A stretch of 64,000 bases of DNA from Bos javanicus (GCF_032452875.1 NC_083896.1:2108001-2172000), one strand, 5' to 3'; counted from the first letter of the stretch, positions 23,391 to 36,745 are shown. The notes: generated from the sequence alone by a model not told the origin. Numbers and translations are program-made.

Positions 23391-23569
23391 GCAGGGCGCT
23401 GACTGCATGGGGCAGATTTCACGGGCGGTGGTCCCGGTGGTGAGGTGGGAGGCCTGGTGCCTCTGAGGAGGAGGCACGTGATGTGACTCAGCTATTCACA
23501 GGCGCTCAGGCGGCTGGTGCTAAACAGAACAGCAAGACAGGAGGCAGAAGAGACACAGGCCTCCCAGTG

Positions 23570-24155
23570 TCCAGAGCAGTGCTATATACAACAGTCAAGA
23601 CACACAGGCAACGGAAGTCGGCATCAAGAGAGGAATGGATAAAACAGATACAGCACATATATACAATGGAATATTACTCAGCCATAAAAGGAATGAAATT
23701 GGGCCATTTGTAGGGGTGTGGATGGACCTAGAGTGAAGTGAGTCAGAAAGAGAAAAACAAATATTGGATATTAATGCATATACGTGGAATCTAGAAATAT
23801 GGTACAGATGATCTCATCTGCAATAGAGAAACAGAGCTGCAAACATAGAAAACAAATGTATGGATGCTAAGGGGACAAATGGGGAGTTGGGGTGGGATAA
23901 ATTGGGACTAGGATGGACATATACATGCTGTTGATGCTATGTACAAAATAGATAACTAACGGGAACCTACTGGATAGCTTGGGGAGCCCTACTTGGTGCT
24001 CTGTGGTAACCTGAATGGGAAGGAAATTCAAAAAAGAGGGGATATATGTTTATATATAGCTGATTCACTTTGCTGAAGAGTAGAAGCTATTAATATTAAT
24101 TATTAAATAGGCAACATAGTGAAGCAACTATGCCCCAATAAAATGTAGAAACAAG
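23570..24155 (+). mobile_element. L1 3' end
   Basis: An older artiodactyl L1 end with ATGGAATATTACTCAGCCAT, GTGAAGTGAGTCAGAAAGAG and a 3' UTR ending near CCCCAATAAAA. It is 5' truncated. Confidence 0.75.
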
Positions 24156-24159
24156 CAAA

Positions 24160-24900
24160 AAGACAGGAAGTGGAGACCTGCTGGCAGTCCCTGCAGGAAG
24201 ACGGGCAGTGATAAGGGCAGCTGGGACAGACGGTGGAGCTGGGGGTGCGAGGCAGTCAGGATCCAGGTGTACTCTGAACAGGCAGGAGTGAGAAGTGAGG
24301 GGCCCGAATGAATTCAGAATTCAGAGATGAGGAAAACAGACGGAGCTGGCAGGGCATGGATGTAAATGTCAGAGAAGATCCCAGAATGACTCTTGGGTTT
24401 TCGTCTGAGCCACTGAAAAGATGATGTTTTCATCAGCTACCATGAAGGGCTTCCCAGGTGGCACCAGTGATAAAGAATGCGCTTGCCAATGCAGGAGACG
24501 TGAGAGACTTGGGTTTGATCTCTGGGTTGGAAAGATTCCCCTGGAGGAGGAAATGGTAACCCACTCCAGTGTTCTTGCCTGGAGAATCCTATGGACAGAG
24601 GAGCCTGGTGGACTACAGTCTATAGGATTGCAGAGTTGGACACAACTGAAGTGACTTAGCACACACACATGCCATGAAGAGGGCTGAAGGAGGACTAAAA
24701 TCTGATCAAAAGATCATGGGCCCCATTGGGATAGACTGAGTGCGAGATGGGCATTTTATATTAAAGTGGAGATTCAAGTAGAAAGTTTGTACAGGAGGCT
24801 GGAGATCAGAGGAGAGGTCCAAACTGGAGTTATATTTTGAAAGGTCATCAGCATTCAGAGAGCCAGCAGAGCCATAAATGGATGTGATCATAAGGGAATA
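24160..24900 (+). mobile_element. Ancient unnamed interspersed repeat, later part, split by a SINE
   Basis: TCTGAGCCACTGAAAAGATG and, after the SINE, GTGGAGATTCAAGTAGAAAG and GGAGATCAGAGGAGAGGTCC follow an old mammalian repeat pattern I recognise but cannot name. An A16 run follows at about 24901. Confidence 0.45.
24448..24671 (+). mobile_element. Bov-tA SINE with target duplication
   Basis: A full plus-strand SINE starting GGCTTCCCAGGTGGCACCAG. CCATGAAG flanks it at 24440-24447 and 24672-24679. Confidence 0.88.
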
Positions 24901-26000
24901 AAAAAAAAAAAAAAAAGAAATCCAATGGCCAGCAAATCTAGAGCATCCCAACAAAGAAAGGAGAGATTTCGTCAGAGCGTGGTTTCTAGTTCTATGACTC
25001 AAAGAAATGCCCTTCGTTATCAAAATGTCATTTTACCTTAATATATACTAAAGCTAAAACATACAAACCAGGAAATATCCATTAACAACCAACAAATCAG
25101 TGAATGATGATTGGATCAACTTTTGGTTCTGAAGATTGATTATACTATTTTTATCCTAGGATTTCAGCACTTCAAAATGGTTTATTATAAGCCTCCAAGT
25201 CTCTAGGAGTTATAGTTTATAAGCAAAATAGAACAAATTCATGGGTGGAAAAGCATCATGTTGTCCTAAATGCTCTTAATGAAGACAGTATGACAGCTAC
25301 CTGAAAATGTCTTTTGTGAATCACAGATCCTTAGAATATAAGCTCTTAGAGGGAGGACCTACATATGTGCTGTTTTCTCTTATAGCATCTCACCATGGGG
25401 ACAAGCCTTTGGCATTAATAAGAGGTAAACATTTTATTCCCTCAGTGTACAATTTCCCTTAAGCCAAAATTCCCAGCAAACCAATAAAATCATGTATCTG
25501 GAGGGAATGACATAAACTGCATTATGTGGCTTTAACCAAAAGGTCAACATTGAGAGTCTGCTCTTGGTTCCATTCCAGAGAGCCCATTTTTCCCAAAGTT
25601 TCATCATTTACTTTTATTTCTCTTTCAAAACCATCACCCTGTGATATATAAACACCAACCTCTGATTTTATTGGTGCTGGGATTAAAAACAAGAAGTCAT
25701 TCCTATTTCCTTGCTGCCCCTTGAAATAAGGCCCCAAAGCAAAGCTTTAGGGATGCTTTCTGGCTATTTTTAGAAGTGGCTGCAAGACTAAATTATCCAT
25801 CATACACTCCTGGGGTGAATACATGGAGGACTGCAGAGGTGATCAAGCTTGTACCTGAAAAAGAATAACCCTGCCTGGGTGTCTGAGTGATTGTATGTCC
25901 TAGAAGCTGCCCTGACCGATCTGATGGCCTTGGGACAACTCTCAAAGGGCACAAAGATGCATTCATGGAAACACACCGGCGATTGACATAAATATACCAC

Positions 26001-26329
26001 TTCCTTCCTTGTTAGTTGCTTAGTTGTGTCCGACTTTGTGCAAACCCGTGGACTGTAGCCTGCCACGCTCCACTGTCCAGGGGATTTTCCAGGGAAGAAT
26101 ACTGGAATGGGGTGTCATTCTCTTCTCCAGGGGATCTTTCTGACCCAGGGATAGAACCCAAGTCTACTGAATTGCAGGTAGATTCTTGACTGTCTGAGCC
26201 ACCAGGGAAGACCAAGAATACTGGAGGGGGTTGCCATTTCTTTCTCCAGGGTATCTTCCCCTAGGAATCAAACCTGGGTTTCCTGCATTATAGGTAGATT
26301 CTTTACCAACTGAGCCACAAGGGAAGCCC
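26001..26329 (-). mobile_element. Bov-tA SINE with a doubled inner segment
   Basis: A minus-strand SINE of about 329 bp with two copies of the inner and head part, built like the one at 15553-15857. AAATATACCAC flanks it at 25990-26000 and 26330-26340, a perfect 11-bp duplication. Confidence 0.9.
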
Positions 26330-28055
26330 AAATATACCACATGGGTTTTCAAATCACATATTCCCTGGGAATTTGACTCCCCGCCAGCATATGGAACACC
26401 ACTATCCCCAACAATAAGGCGTGGCAGGATATTCACGCAGGACCTTTCGTCTGAACACTGGCCGACAAGATCACCCCCTTCAGAGACGCACAAGCTGAGG
26501 GCTGGGCGTTCCGCCTGCTGCCGCAAGCGTTTTTAGGTAAACATGAGGGACAAAGTCCTCTTTCCAGGAGATCTGCTTCTGAATAAGCTTCCTCTTCAGG
26601 CTTGAAGACCACGCAGGAAGAAAGCAATTTCTGACTGTTCTGAAAGCCAGCCTGCTCTGACCGGCTGAGCTGGGAGAGGCAGGGGCTGGGTTGGTGCCCT
26701 GGCGCTCTCTGTGGCAGCAAGACCCGAAGGCAAGGTGCTTCTCATGGCTGCCTGTGTGTCCTTCACTGGGACCGAGAGCTGAAATCTAAAAATATTCCTG
26801 TGTTCCCAGCCTGCAGATTTCTCGCCCAGCCTTCGGCTCTGCAAAGACACCCATGCAGGACAGCCGTGTTCTCTGAGCATCCAGCCCTGTGGTGGAAGCC
26901 CTGCGTTTACAAGGCTGACATCAATCAGCGACGCAAAGACCACGGCTCCCCTTTGGGCAGGTTCTGTTAATTTAAAACTTGGTGACAGGGTTTTTCTGCT
27001 TTAGCACAGCAGAAAACCATCCCCTGTCCCACACGTTGCTGACCCCAAGTCCCCGCCCCCCATACACTGTTTCTGACGGTATCCTGGGCATGCACACCTG
27101 GAGGAGCAGGGAGAGTCATGGTTGACCTCACCTTTCTGTACCAGTCAGTCTGACATGAAAGCCGCACTAGAAAAGGTGGGGGTAGGGCACCCAAGCCACA
27201 CACCTGCTCAGAGGTGTCACTTATGATCTGGTAGCTGAAGAAAAGAGCAGGATATATTTTTGGAATGTATTAAAACTCCAATTTGGACACAATTGAAACA
27301 TTTCATTAGTTTCTAGCAATGAAGTCAGATGCATAAATACCACCGTGCAGGCAATAATTTTGGTGGAGCCCTTGGGTCTCTGCTGTATTACTATGCGATA
27401 GGGGTGGTCTTTGTTAAATGAACGCATGTCCTGTCCCTAAAATGGAAACTTTCTATCCAAGGGTGTTTGATAAATGCCATCCTTCAAATCTCGATCCTTC
27501 CCTACGTACCTGGCAGAAAATCTGAACCCGAGCAGAAGACTCGCTTGCTAATTGGCCTCATGCTCTCACTGAATGTCATGACATGTTATATTAAGGTAAA
27601 ACATTAACCCATCGTTTTGCCTCTATGTTTTTCAGTATGTAATTCTCTTCTCCAATTTGCACCTAATTTAATGAGGATGGAGCTATTTAGCTTCTCAAGA
27701 TGCTGAAATGCCAGACTACCAAGTATGATTTTCATTGCATGTGAAGTGTCTGCACGTTAACTGTAGCAAATGGAGCAGGCAGGCCTTCAGAGGATTAAAA
27801 TCAAGTAAAAAGAGAATGACTAAAATCCCAATCTGTTCGAGGAAGCAATAGGTAGTGGCATTTTGTGGAGTGGGCTGGGAGGAAAGAAATAGCACATACA
27901 AGTTCCCAGGAGGGAAGGCTGTGAAATCCTGGGGTCGGGGGCAGTTTCCAAGGGCTTCTATATTCACTTCTTTTAAAGGTTTCTAAGTGGAAGTTAGGTT
28001 CCTCTCATTTGGGCCAAATGGAAATAGATTATTTGGATGGGGGGCATGGATTGTA

Positions 28056-28190
28056 TGGAGAAGGAAATGGCAACCCACTCCAGTATTCTTGCCTGGAAAA
28101 TTCCATGGACACAGGAACCTGGCAGGCTGCATGCAGTCCATGGGGTCACAAAAGAGTTGTATATGACTTAGTGACTAAACGGTAAACAAA
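28056..28190 (+). mobile_element. BovA monomer SINE
   Basis: The right-hand monomer only (GGAGAAGGAAATGGCAACC to ATGACTTAGTGACTAAACGG). Confidence 0.8.
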
Positions 28191-28227
28191 CGGACTGCAT
28201 ATAAACGTCAAAGTTTAAAATGAGAGC

Positions 28228-28360
28228 AATGTGGTCCAGTGCTGAAAGACAGAAGACCTTGCTTGTAACCCAAGTAGACTTGTGTAGCTTAACCTTGTTG
28301 GGTCTCAGGTGTCTTCATTTTTAAAATGATAGAACCTAGGTCCACTGAGATCTAAAATGA
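28228..28360 (+). mobile_element. MIR SINE fragment
   Basis: A diverged MIR-like stretch with GTAACCCAAGTAGACTTGTG and GGGTCTCAGGTGTCTTCAT. Confidence 0.45.
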
Positions 28361-30034
28361 TCTTCCAGCACTATTTTTTATTTGCAAATTAAATTAATTG
28401 GTGTTGGTTTCATTTCTGTTTTCAAAGGGCTCATCCTCTCCTCCAACTGGCCATTAAATCGCTGGACCGCGGCATCCCTGGGCAGAGTTAGCAAAGGAAA
28501 AGTCCACATTAAACCTGATGATGACGAGCTACTGGAATCTTCTGGATGGGATGAAAACTAAACACAGCAGATTCATGCCATTTAGTTACGTGTTGAGAGT
28601 TCACACGTATACTTTACAGCAAGGCTTTTACATCTCAGCAAGAAATAACGTTCACTGCCAGGATCATCTGCAAGGATCTCACCTAGTGTCAGAATAACTC
28701 GGCTTGATAGTTGAGATTGTTAAAGGTGTTAGAGTCAGCACCAAAACCAAATGGCCAGAGCAGTCAACACAGCAAGATTGCTGAGATTTTTTTAATCTGG
28801 TCTTTAAAAGAACATTGTCTCCTCTCCTTGAGAGAGCAAGCTCCCTGAGCTTCACAAACCTACATGAGCGCTGCTCTCACTTTGGGGTCTCACGTGGCAG
28901 GGCGCTGACCCTATCAGGGCAGGGCCTTCTCTGTGACATTCACCTTCCACCCTCAGCAGCTGCACAGGATCTGGTCTGTCCGCGGCACACAGAAAATGTG
29001 GACTGTACTAAATTGCTATAAACTGGCTTTTATAAACAGACATGAATTTATACAGAATAGATATCTGGGGGAAGATAATTTGAAATAATCTCAGCAATCA
29101 GACTCTAGTAACATTTTGCATTTTGGTTCTAATCACTTATTTTTATATCAGCTTGATATATAGACATGTCATAATTTATATACAATAATAGGAATGCATT
29201 TGTCTGACCAACATACACCTTCATGGAACCAGCGTCCTCAGAGCATTTCAATTGCCCCCTAATGTTCCTTCATGTCCCGTGGCTGTCTGCCCCCAAATTC
29301 CATGACCTAGGCAAGCTAATAACTTGTTTTTGAACCAACACTTTCTCCTGCCTGCATGACTGCCTATTCATCAGTGCTTGAAATCCCACAAGTACATTTA
29401 GATTTCAGTCTTTATGACCCAGGCTTGGTGATTAAGGCACATTCTTATTTAAGCTATAAGGATTATCTTTCGAAGAAAAATGCTAAACAAAGCTTTGGTT
29501 CTTGAATATGTCATTACATTCCTTTGCGACAGCCTTATCCTTAAAATATAGCACTTTTGAGAGGCACAAGAGTTCTGTCTGTCTCACTGGAGACCCTGGT
29601 TATGACCCTCCCATTTAATAAGGATTTGTCAAGAGCCACTTGTTTGACTATCACGGGCACCTTGTTGAGAGAAGTAGAGCCCAGAAGACACCTCCTTAAC
29701 TCTAGGAGCTTAGCAACTTGACAAGGAATTACTCATACTATTAACTATGTATTTAAGTAATACCTAAACTATTTGCTTAGGGTTAGAATGCCGAGTTCTT
29801 TTGATTCTACCTCTGAGAGCTGTCCTGTTTGTGGCCGGGGCTTAGAGTCAGATAAGGCTCCACCCTCTCTCACCTACCTGGCTGCAAGAGACTTCTAATT
29901 GCAAACTCAGACTCCATCCTCTCCTGACTAAACCTAACCAGAGTTAAGCTCCTAAAACTCTGGGTCCAGTCCTGCCCCAGCTGCTCAAGGTTGTCACTGC
30001 CTTATCACTTCTTTCAGCAAGAAGTAAAAATGGG

Positions 30035-30285
30035 GCACTTCCCTAGTGGTCCAGTGGTTAAGATTCCACGCTCCCAGTGCAGGGGTCCTAGGCTCCACCC
30101 TTGGTCAGGGAACGAGGTTCCACAAGCCATGCCACAACTAAGAGTTTGTGTGCCTCAGCTGATTTCGCATGCTGCAACTAAAATCCAGAGTGCCACAAAG
30201 GAAGACGGAAGGCCCTGCGTGCTGCAACCTGAGACCCGGGACAGCCGAGTAAATACAAACGGATCATTAAAAAAATGAATAAATA
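30035..30285 (+). mobile_element. CHR-type SINE
   Basis: It starts CACTTCCCTAGTGGTCCAGT, with GTTAAGATTCCACGCTCCC and an A-rich end AAAAAATGAATAAATAAA. This is the CHR family shared by cetaceans, hippos and ruminants. Confidence 0.8.
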
Positions 30286-30629
30286 AAAGATCGAGAATGG
30301 CTTTCCAGTCCTTTGCAGTCTGGTCGCAACTCACACTCTCCATGTCATTCCCAGCTCCAGTGCCACAGGGGACGGTCTGTTCGAGTCTCTCCTGAGGACA
30401 CACGCGCACTCACTACTGCAGTTTTCTGCTCACGCTCTCACTTCTACTCAGATCACCGTCTTCCCCTCCTTGTCAAAATCCTGCATGTTCTTTGCAGGTT
30501 CTGGGACAGCCTCCTTAATTTCCCTTCTTTCTGCTTCCTTAACATCATTTTCACATTCTCAGTAGCTATATTTATGTCCTCTCTCCCACTAGATTAACAT
30601 ATCATTGAGGCAGAGGGACTGGGTCTTTT

Positions 30630-31180
30630 TCTTCCTTTACATTTTATTTTTTCCCCAGTTTTATTGAGATATAATTGACATACAGCCTGTATAAGTTTAA
30701 GGTATAAAACATAATGATTTGACTTAACATAAATCATGAAATAATTACCACAGTAGGTTTAGTGAACATCCATCATCTCATATAGATGTAAAATTTTTTA
30801 AAAAGAAAAAAAATATTTTCTTTGTGATGAGAACTCACATAAGATTTACTTTTAACAGATTTTATATAAGACGTGGCATTGCATGCCTGCTCAGTTGTGC
30901 CCAACTCTTTGCAACACTTTGGACTATGGCCCGCTACACTCCTCTGTCCATGGGACTCTTCAGGCAAGAATATTGGAGTGGGTAGTCATTCCCAACTCCA
31001 GATTTTCCGACCCAGAGATTGAACCCATGTCTCCTGCATTGCAGATGGATTCTTTACCTGCTAAGCCATCAGGGAAGCCCATATATTACATGCAGTGATG
31101 TTAATTATATATGTCATGTACGTTATATCCTTAGTACTTAATCTTCTTATAACTGGGAGCTTCTATCTTTCCACTGCCTT
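30630..31180 (-). mobile_element. L1 3' end interrupted by a SINE
   Basis: TTTTATTGAGATATAATTGA and CATCCATCATCTCATATAG are typical of an old L1 3' UTR on the minus strand. The same element seems to resume after the SINE with TTATATCCTTAGTACTTAAT. Confidence 0.65.
30885..31081 (-). mobile_element. Bov-tA SINE
   Basis: A minus-strand SINE with the head GGGCTTCCCTGATGGCTTAG, inserted in an L1 3' UTR. No clear duplication. Confidence 0.83.
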
Positions 31181-32856
31181 CATCAATGTTTCGCACGTCC
31201 ACCCACGACCAAAGGACTGTATCTTATCTTTGTACCCTGGTATTGAACCCAGGGCCTGGGACATAATAGGAGAGAATGAATGCTGAACTGCAGAGGCAGC
31301 AGCCAAGGGACCACAGCAATGCATGATGAGCCTGCTAACATGACAAAGGCAGGGGTGGTGGCATACTGCTCTTGCACGTCCACCACAAACGCACGTGCCA
31401 AAGAACTGAAGGCCTCACAGAAGCGCCACGTGGAGAAGTCAGGGATGGTTAATACTAAAAACGAACATAAAATACTCATAGATATATACAAGGTTGCTGC
31501 TAAATGGATATCTGCATTTGTGAAAACTAAACAAAACTGGTAACTACTCAATTTTCCAAGAATAAAAACTGGTTGAGTAAATTATATACATTCAGCTACT
31601 GAAAAAAGTGAGTTAGAAAACAGTACTGAGTTTAGGAGCACGTGTGTAAAGGAAAGGGCAAAAGAGACTTTTATCAAAGTGGCAATAGTGATTAGAATTC
31701 ACTTATTTTTTCTTTCTGCCTATCCTTCCAGACTTTACACAGTGGTCACAGACCATGCTTGCAATAAGTAAAAGAACTACTATAAAACTCATGTACATAG
31801 AAAACAGTTCTTAATATCAGTCTTAGAGAGTAGCCACATTTTCACATTATTTTCAAACCTGTTTAATCCTCAACATACACATTATGTGAAATAATTGTAG
31901 AAAAAGATGCCCATCTGTTCTATAAGATTCTTTTCCTGATGTTTCCATTCCTCACTTTAGCTTTTATAGAAAAAAAGATTTTTTGGTCAAGGTTCTCATT
32001 ATAAAGTTATTTCAAGGGATACATTTTTAAAACCATTTTTTACGCTTAATTAAGCAGTTGAATAAAATTGCTTGCCTAAAATTCTTCTCTCATTTGTGGG
32101 AGGCAAATAAAATTCCATCACAGTGAAGGAACTCAAGCTGACCATTCTTTTCTGTCTTTAAAATATGCCTTCAGATGATAGGAAATAAAACAGAAAGTTG
32201 CCATGAGGAGGTCCATGGAATTGCAATTACTTCTGAAGTCAGAAATGACTTTTAAATAGACTCTCTAATTAGGTCTGTTTTAAGTGCCTTTTAGAAGTTT
32301 TTCATTGGGTGATAACTAATCCTGGCACATTCCCACAGGCAAAATACCAACTCTGGGGGTCAGTAGTCCCTTTTTACTGTCGTTTTGAATAATCAAAAAA
32401 AAAAAAAAAAAAAAGACAGAAGGCAGCACCAGATGCAGAATCAGGGAAATCCTGACTGTACCATAAACCTCTTGGGAACTTGTCACTTGGGCTGGCACTG
32501 GCTTTGCTGGGCAAGACTGGCACACCATTTGAGGTCTTGGAACATAAAAATGCGGGCACCCTTGTTTAACAAATGCTAACAAACAAGCTTATTTATGAAA
32601 CAGAAACAGGCTCACAGACATTGAAAACAAACATGGTTATCAAAGGGAGAATGAGGGGGAAGGATGAACAGGGAGTTTGGGATTAACAGATGTACACACT
32701 ATATGAATAGAGAAGCAACAAGGGCCTACTGTTCTTACAGCACAGGAAACTGTATTCAATATCTCCTAATAACCAATAATGGAAAAGAATCTGAAAAAGA
32801 ATATATATATACACATACATATGTATATCTATCTATCTGTCTCTCTCTATATATAT

Positions 32857-33060
32857 GCATGTGTGCTCAGCCGTGTCCAACTCTTTCAGACCATATGAAC
32901 TGTAGCCCGCCAGGCTCCTCTGTCCATGGGATTTCCCAGGCAAGAATACTGGAGTGGGTTGCCCTTTCCTACTCCAGGAGATCTACCTGACCCAGGGACT
33001 GAAACCACATCACCTGCATTAGGAGGTGGATTCTTTACTACTGAGCCACCTGGGAAGCCC
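32857..33060 (-). mobile_element. Bov-tA SINE
   Basis: A full minus-strand SINE with the head GGGCTTCCCAGGTGGCTCAG, placed between a TA/CT-rich run and a CA microsatellite inside an L1. Confidence 0.87.
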
Positions 33061-33067
33061 ATACACA

Positions 33068-33106
<39 letters not shown>
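33061..33106. repeat. CA microsatellite
   Basis: About 20 CA units next to the SINE at 32857-33060. A likely length polymorphism. Confidence 0.93.
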
Positions 33107-33108
<2 letters not shown>

Positions 33109-33616
33109 CAATATCTTTGTATATATCTCTGAGTCACTTTTTTGTACACACCTGAAACTAACGTGATATTGTAAATCAACTATACTTCAATTGCAAATAA
33201 TCTCAAGGCATCAAGGCAGCCAGAGCAGAGCATTAAACCAACATGGGGCCTTTCTAAGCAGGAGGCCCTGCACAGTTGCAAAAGTTGCACACTGATAAAG
33301 CTGGCCTCATTCTGAGACTGCTTTCCATGGTCTCTCAAAAACTGCAGCTCATTAGGCTAAACTCAAGCATCTATGCATCTATGGTTTTGTAGTTTGCTAA
33401 CTGGGATAGCCAATAAATAAATAAAATTAACTCATCAACCAAGTACTCAAAAGTCCATCCTTGCTGGGGCACAGAACTTCTAAACTGAACTATTAAAACT
33501 GTTTCCTGAGTGAGTCACTGACTATGACCATTTATCCGTTCAATAAATATTCACAGGACTTTCCTGTAAGGTAGGCAATGGGGATATGAAGCAGACTGGA
33601 TCACAGCATCTCAACC

Positions 33617-33698
33617 CTCAAACATCTCCTATTTCTAAAGAAACAAACATGCATATACTCAAACATCTCCTATTTCTAAAGAAACAAACATGCATATA
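33617..33698. repeat. Perfect 41-bp tandem duplication
   Basis: Two adjacent identical 41-bp units, each running from CTCAAACATC to CATGCATATA (33617-33657 and 33658-33698). Perfect identity points to a recent event. Confidence 0.95.
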
Positions 33699-34944
33699 GT
33701 AGATTGTTGGAGAGGGGTGGCCAAGGAAAGTTTCCCAGAGAAGGAAACAATTGAATTGATCCATGAAGGAAATTCAGGTGTTGAAAGGAGTACCAAAGTG
33801 GGAAATTGCCAAGAACAAAGGGCATTTTGGGTGTGTGAACATACGTGAAGTTAAGAAAGATGTAATAGCAAGCAGGGCACTCAGAGAAGGGTTAGGGATC
33901 AGTATTTCAAAATTCTAACTTTAGAATGGCAGGTTTTGAAGCTTTTTGTTTTTGGAGCCACTAGGAAATTACCAGGGCTGCTATTAATAATTATAGCTAG
34001 AGTAAATAAAAATCTGGGCACAAGTTAATGGATATATCAGCAAAAAGAGAAGAAGGAAGATTGGAAGGAGTGAACTGGAGTGAGTGTGCAGGCGGGAAGC
34101 ACTATGTAATATAGGGGAAGTTATTTCAAAAGCTCCTCACAGACGATGGACAACATAATTGCACCTGTCTAGGAGGCTTCACAAGGTGAAATGATACCAC
34201 ATATCCTGAGGCAAAGCTGATAAGCACACCCCACTGAGCTTCAGTATATCCTGCAGAGGCACCAAGCCAAAGCTGGGGTCCTCAGATTCTGCATAAATTA
34301 CTCAGAGGCAGATAAAAATTCCCCCTGACACTATAGTACTCCCTTGGTCCTGTCTTGTGTGCTGCTGCGTGTTGGAGCACGGCTGACCCAGACAGCTCAG
34401 AAGCCAGTCCCCGGCGTGTGGTGTCTATGGATGAGGCAGTGTGTGGACGGGGGAGCTCGCAGGAATGAATCACTGAGATCAGTTCTTAGAAGTCAGAATT
34501 CCCTGCCTGTGCCTGCTGCTGGAACACTTCACTAAGATCTTCTGTCTGAAAGGAATGTGGTGTTTCATTTGATAAGGACTGTTTTGACTCCCTGCTTGGG
34601 AGATGTTAAAGAGTAATAATAACAGCTTGTATGTGTCCAGTGCAAAGACTCCTAAACCAGGGAAGACATCCCAGTCAACTCCAGAAAAAAATGCACGCCT
34701 AGCCCCATCCCAGACTTTCCCGAACAGACTCTGGAGATGCAGCCCTGCCTGTTTGTTTATTTTTAAAGGCTCACACGGGGATTCTGATACGGATCCAGAG
34801 CTGACAGCCAGTTTGTCTTGCTTTTATGCATTATTTTATCTCTGCTGCTGGATCCTGGATTTGGGACGGGGTGGTCCCTAAGGCCCTCATCAACTGAAAG
34901 CATCCTATTTTCTTGGGCACATCACACTGTTCTCCTGTGTGACT

Positions 34945-35025
34945 GGCCAAAATGTTTGTTGGGGTTTTTCTATAACATCTTATGGAAAAGCCTGAATGGG
35001 CTTTTTGACCAACCCAATATTGTCT
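34945..35025. mobile_element. Mariner-derived MITE
   Basis: About 80 bp with imperfect terminal inverted repeats: TGGCCAAAATGTTTGTTGGG at the left and AATGGGCTTTTTGACCAACC at the right. This is the pattern of short mariner-type elements. It has no coding capacity. Confidence 0.7.
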
Positions 35026-35171
35026 CCGATGGAACTGGAGAGGGGAATTTCCAGCCTCTGAGATTCAAGGCAGCCCAGGCCGTATGTATGAGAAGCCCTG
35101 AGGAAGGAATCCACCTATGTTCTAGACATGACATTAGGGAATTTAGCTAGAAAGTCATAGTTCTCTCACTG

Positions 35172-35292
35172 GGAAAGGAAATGGCAGCCCACTCCAGTAG
35201 TCTTGCCTGGAAAATCCCATGACAGAGGTGCCTGGCGGGCTATAGTCCATGGGGTCACAGAACAGTCGGGCAGCACGGAAGCGCCTGAGCAC
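35172..35292 (+). mobile_element. BovA monomer SINE
   Basis: The right-hand monomer (GGAAAGGAAATGGCAGCCC to GAAGCGCCTGAGCACG). Confidence 0.8.
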
Positions 35293-36189
35293 GTCTTATT
35301 TCTTCCCACCCGGGCAGCTCAGTAGACCTGCACTAAGCGCATCCTGGGCAGCGGGGGCCTGGCCCCTGCTGGGCCACAGAGGTGGAGAGGCTGGCACATC
35401 AGCCCCCTTGGAGCTCGCGGTCTGGAGAGAACACAAGGAGCTCATAGCTCGTTTTTCCAGGGAGGAAGAGGAATTCAGAGAGGCGGGGAGACTTGTTTAA
35501 GGCTAGAGAGTTAGCAAGGATTGGAACTGGGATATTTAATCTGGTCTCATCCCAAAGCTACTGTGTGATGTCAGTTTTCAACGTGCTGGGACACGTGACC
35601 CAGAGACGATGGGGCGTCACAGCCTGAGATGTTGACAGATGTCCTGCAGAAGATGTGCTGATGCTGCTGGTGGGTAGAGAGGTCAGGGAGCGATTTACGG
35701 GCTGGGAGTCATTTACTCAGGACTACTACTCATCTCACAGATGCTTGAGAGGGGCCACCATGCCTCTTTGAAGCGCACTTTCTCCATCTGCTGGCAGGAA
35801 GGTCAAGGTCTGTTAGAGCTGTAGCAAGACATCAGGTGTGAGGGTTTGGGGCTCTGCAGACCAAGGCTAAGATTATCTGTTTTGATATCTGTATGACAGA
35901 CTAAGGCTTTTGCCCACAAAGTGCTCCCGAGAATGGCTCATGTCTCTGTCTTTAGGGGCAATTATTTAGCTTTTACAAACATTTTAATAGTCTCTCAGCT
36001 GCCTTCAAAGATTTAAGACTTCAGAAAATAACAGAGCTTTGGGGAAGGAAAAAAACATATTACATCATTTGACTTGTATAGCTTAGAGGTAATAATTTCT
36101 AAGGTGTTAAGGAAAGACATAGAATATACAATACTTAAGAGCAGGCAGGTTGACATCAGACTTGAATCCTTCTCATAACATCTTTAGGA

Positions 36190-36520
36190 ACATGTATATT
36201 TATATGGATATATGTATAACTGAGAAGCTTCCCAGATGGCTCAGGGATAAAGAATCCACCTGCCAGCAAGGAGACATGGGTTTGATCCCTGGGTCGGGAA
36301 GATCCTCTGGAGAAGGAAATGGCAACCCACTCCAGTATTCTTGCCTGGAGAATCCCATGGACAGAGGAGCCTGGTGGGCTACAGTCCATGGGGTCACAAA
36401 GAGTCGGACACAATTGAATGACTGAATACACATGTATAACTAAACCACTTTGCTGCACACCTGAAATTAACACAACATTGTAAATCAACTATATTTCAAT
36501 AAAAAATTTTTAAATAAAAA
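36190..36520 (+). mobile_element. L1 3' end interrupted by a SINE
   Basis: A short piece left of the SINE and CACACCTGAAATTAACACAA to CAATAAAAAATTTTTAAAT right of it form one L1 3' end. Confidence 0.75.
36222..36431 (+). mobile_element. Bov-tA SINE with target duplication
   Basis: A full plus-strand SINE, well conserved (AGAGTCGGACACAATTGAAT near its end). ATGTATAACT flanks it at 36212-36221 and 36432-36441. The duplicated site is L1 sequence. Confidence 0.92.
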
Positions 36521-36639
36521 TACAATTCTCACTTCTGTCAGAAAAACTGATGATTGTATTAAAAGCTATTAAAATAGAAAACAAAACAACTCCAGTATTT
36601 TCTGGTAGAAATTACAAGAGAATAGAAAAGCACTTTGTA

Positions 36640-36745
36640 CTGAGGTGTCAGGGGACCCTTCTTTTAGATCCAGCTTTGCCACTAAAGAAGTCATCTTGGG
36701 TAAGTCTCTTTATCTTTGAGCCCCAGCTTCCTTCTCAGAGAAAAA
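36640..36745 (+). mobile_element. MIR SINE fragment
   Basis: MIR-like core with CTTGGGTAAGTCTCTTTATC and CCCCAGCTTCCTTCTCAGAG. Confidence 0.55.

Larger units (their letters stand above)
32620..33190 (+). mobile_element. L1 3' end interrupted by a SINE
   Basis: GGAGTTTGGGATTAACAGAT, CACAGGAAACTGTATTCAAT and, after the SINE, TATTGTAAATCAACTATACT are consecutive parts of an L1 3' UTR on the plus strand. Confidence 0.8.

Noticed and set aside
22500..23480. Long ORFs of 200-320 codons in several frames on both strands
   Set aside because: They arise from the polypurine minisatellite, which lacks stop codons. The predicted proteins are low-complexity Pro/Ser- or Gly/Arg-rich with no gene signals.
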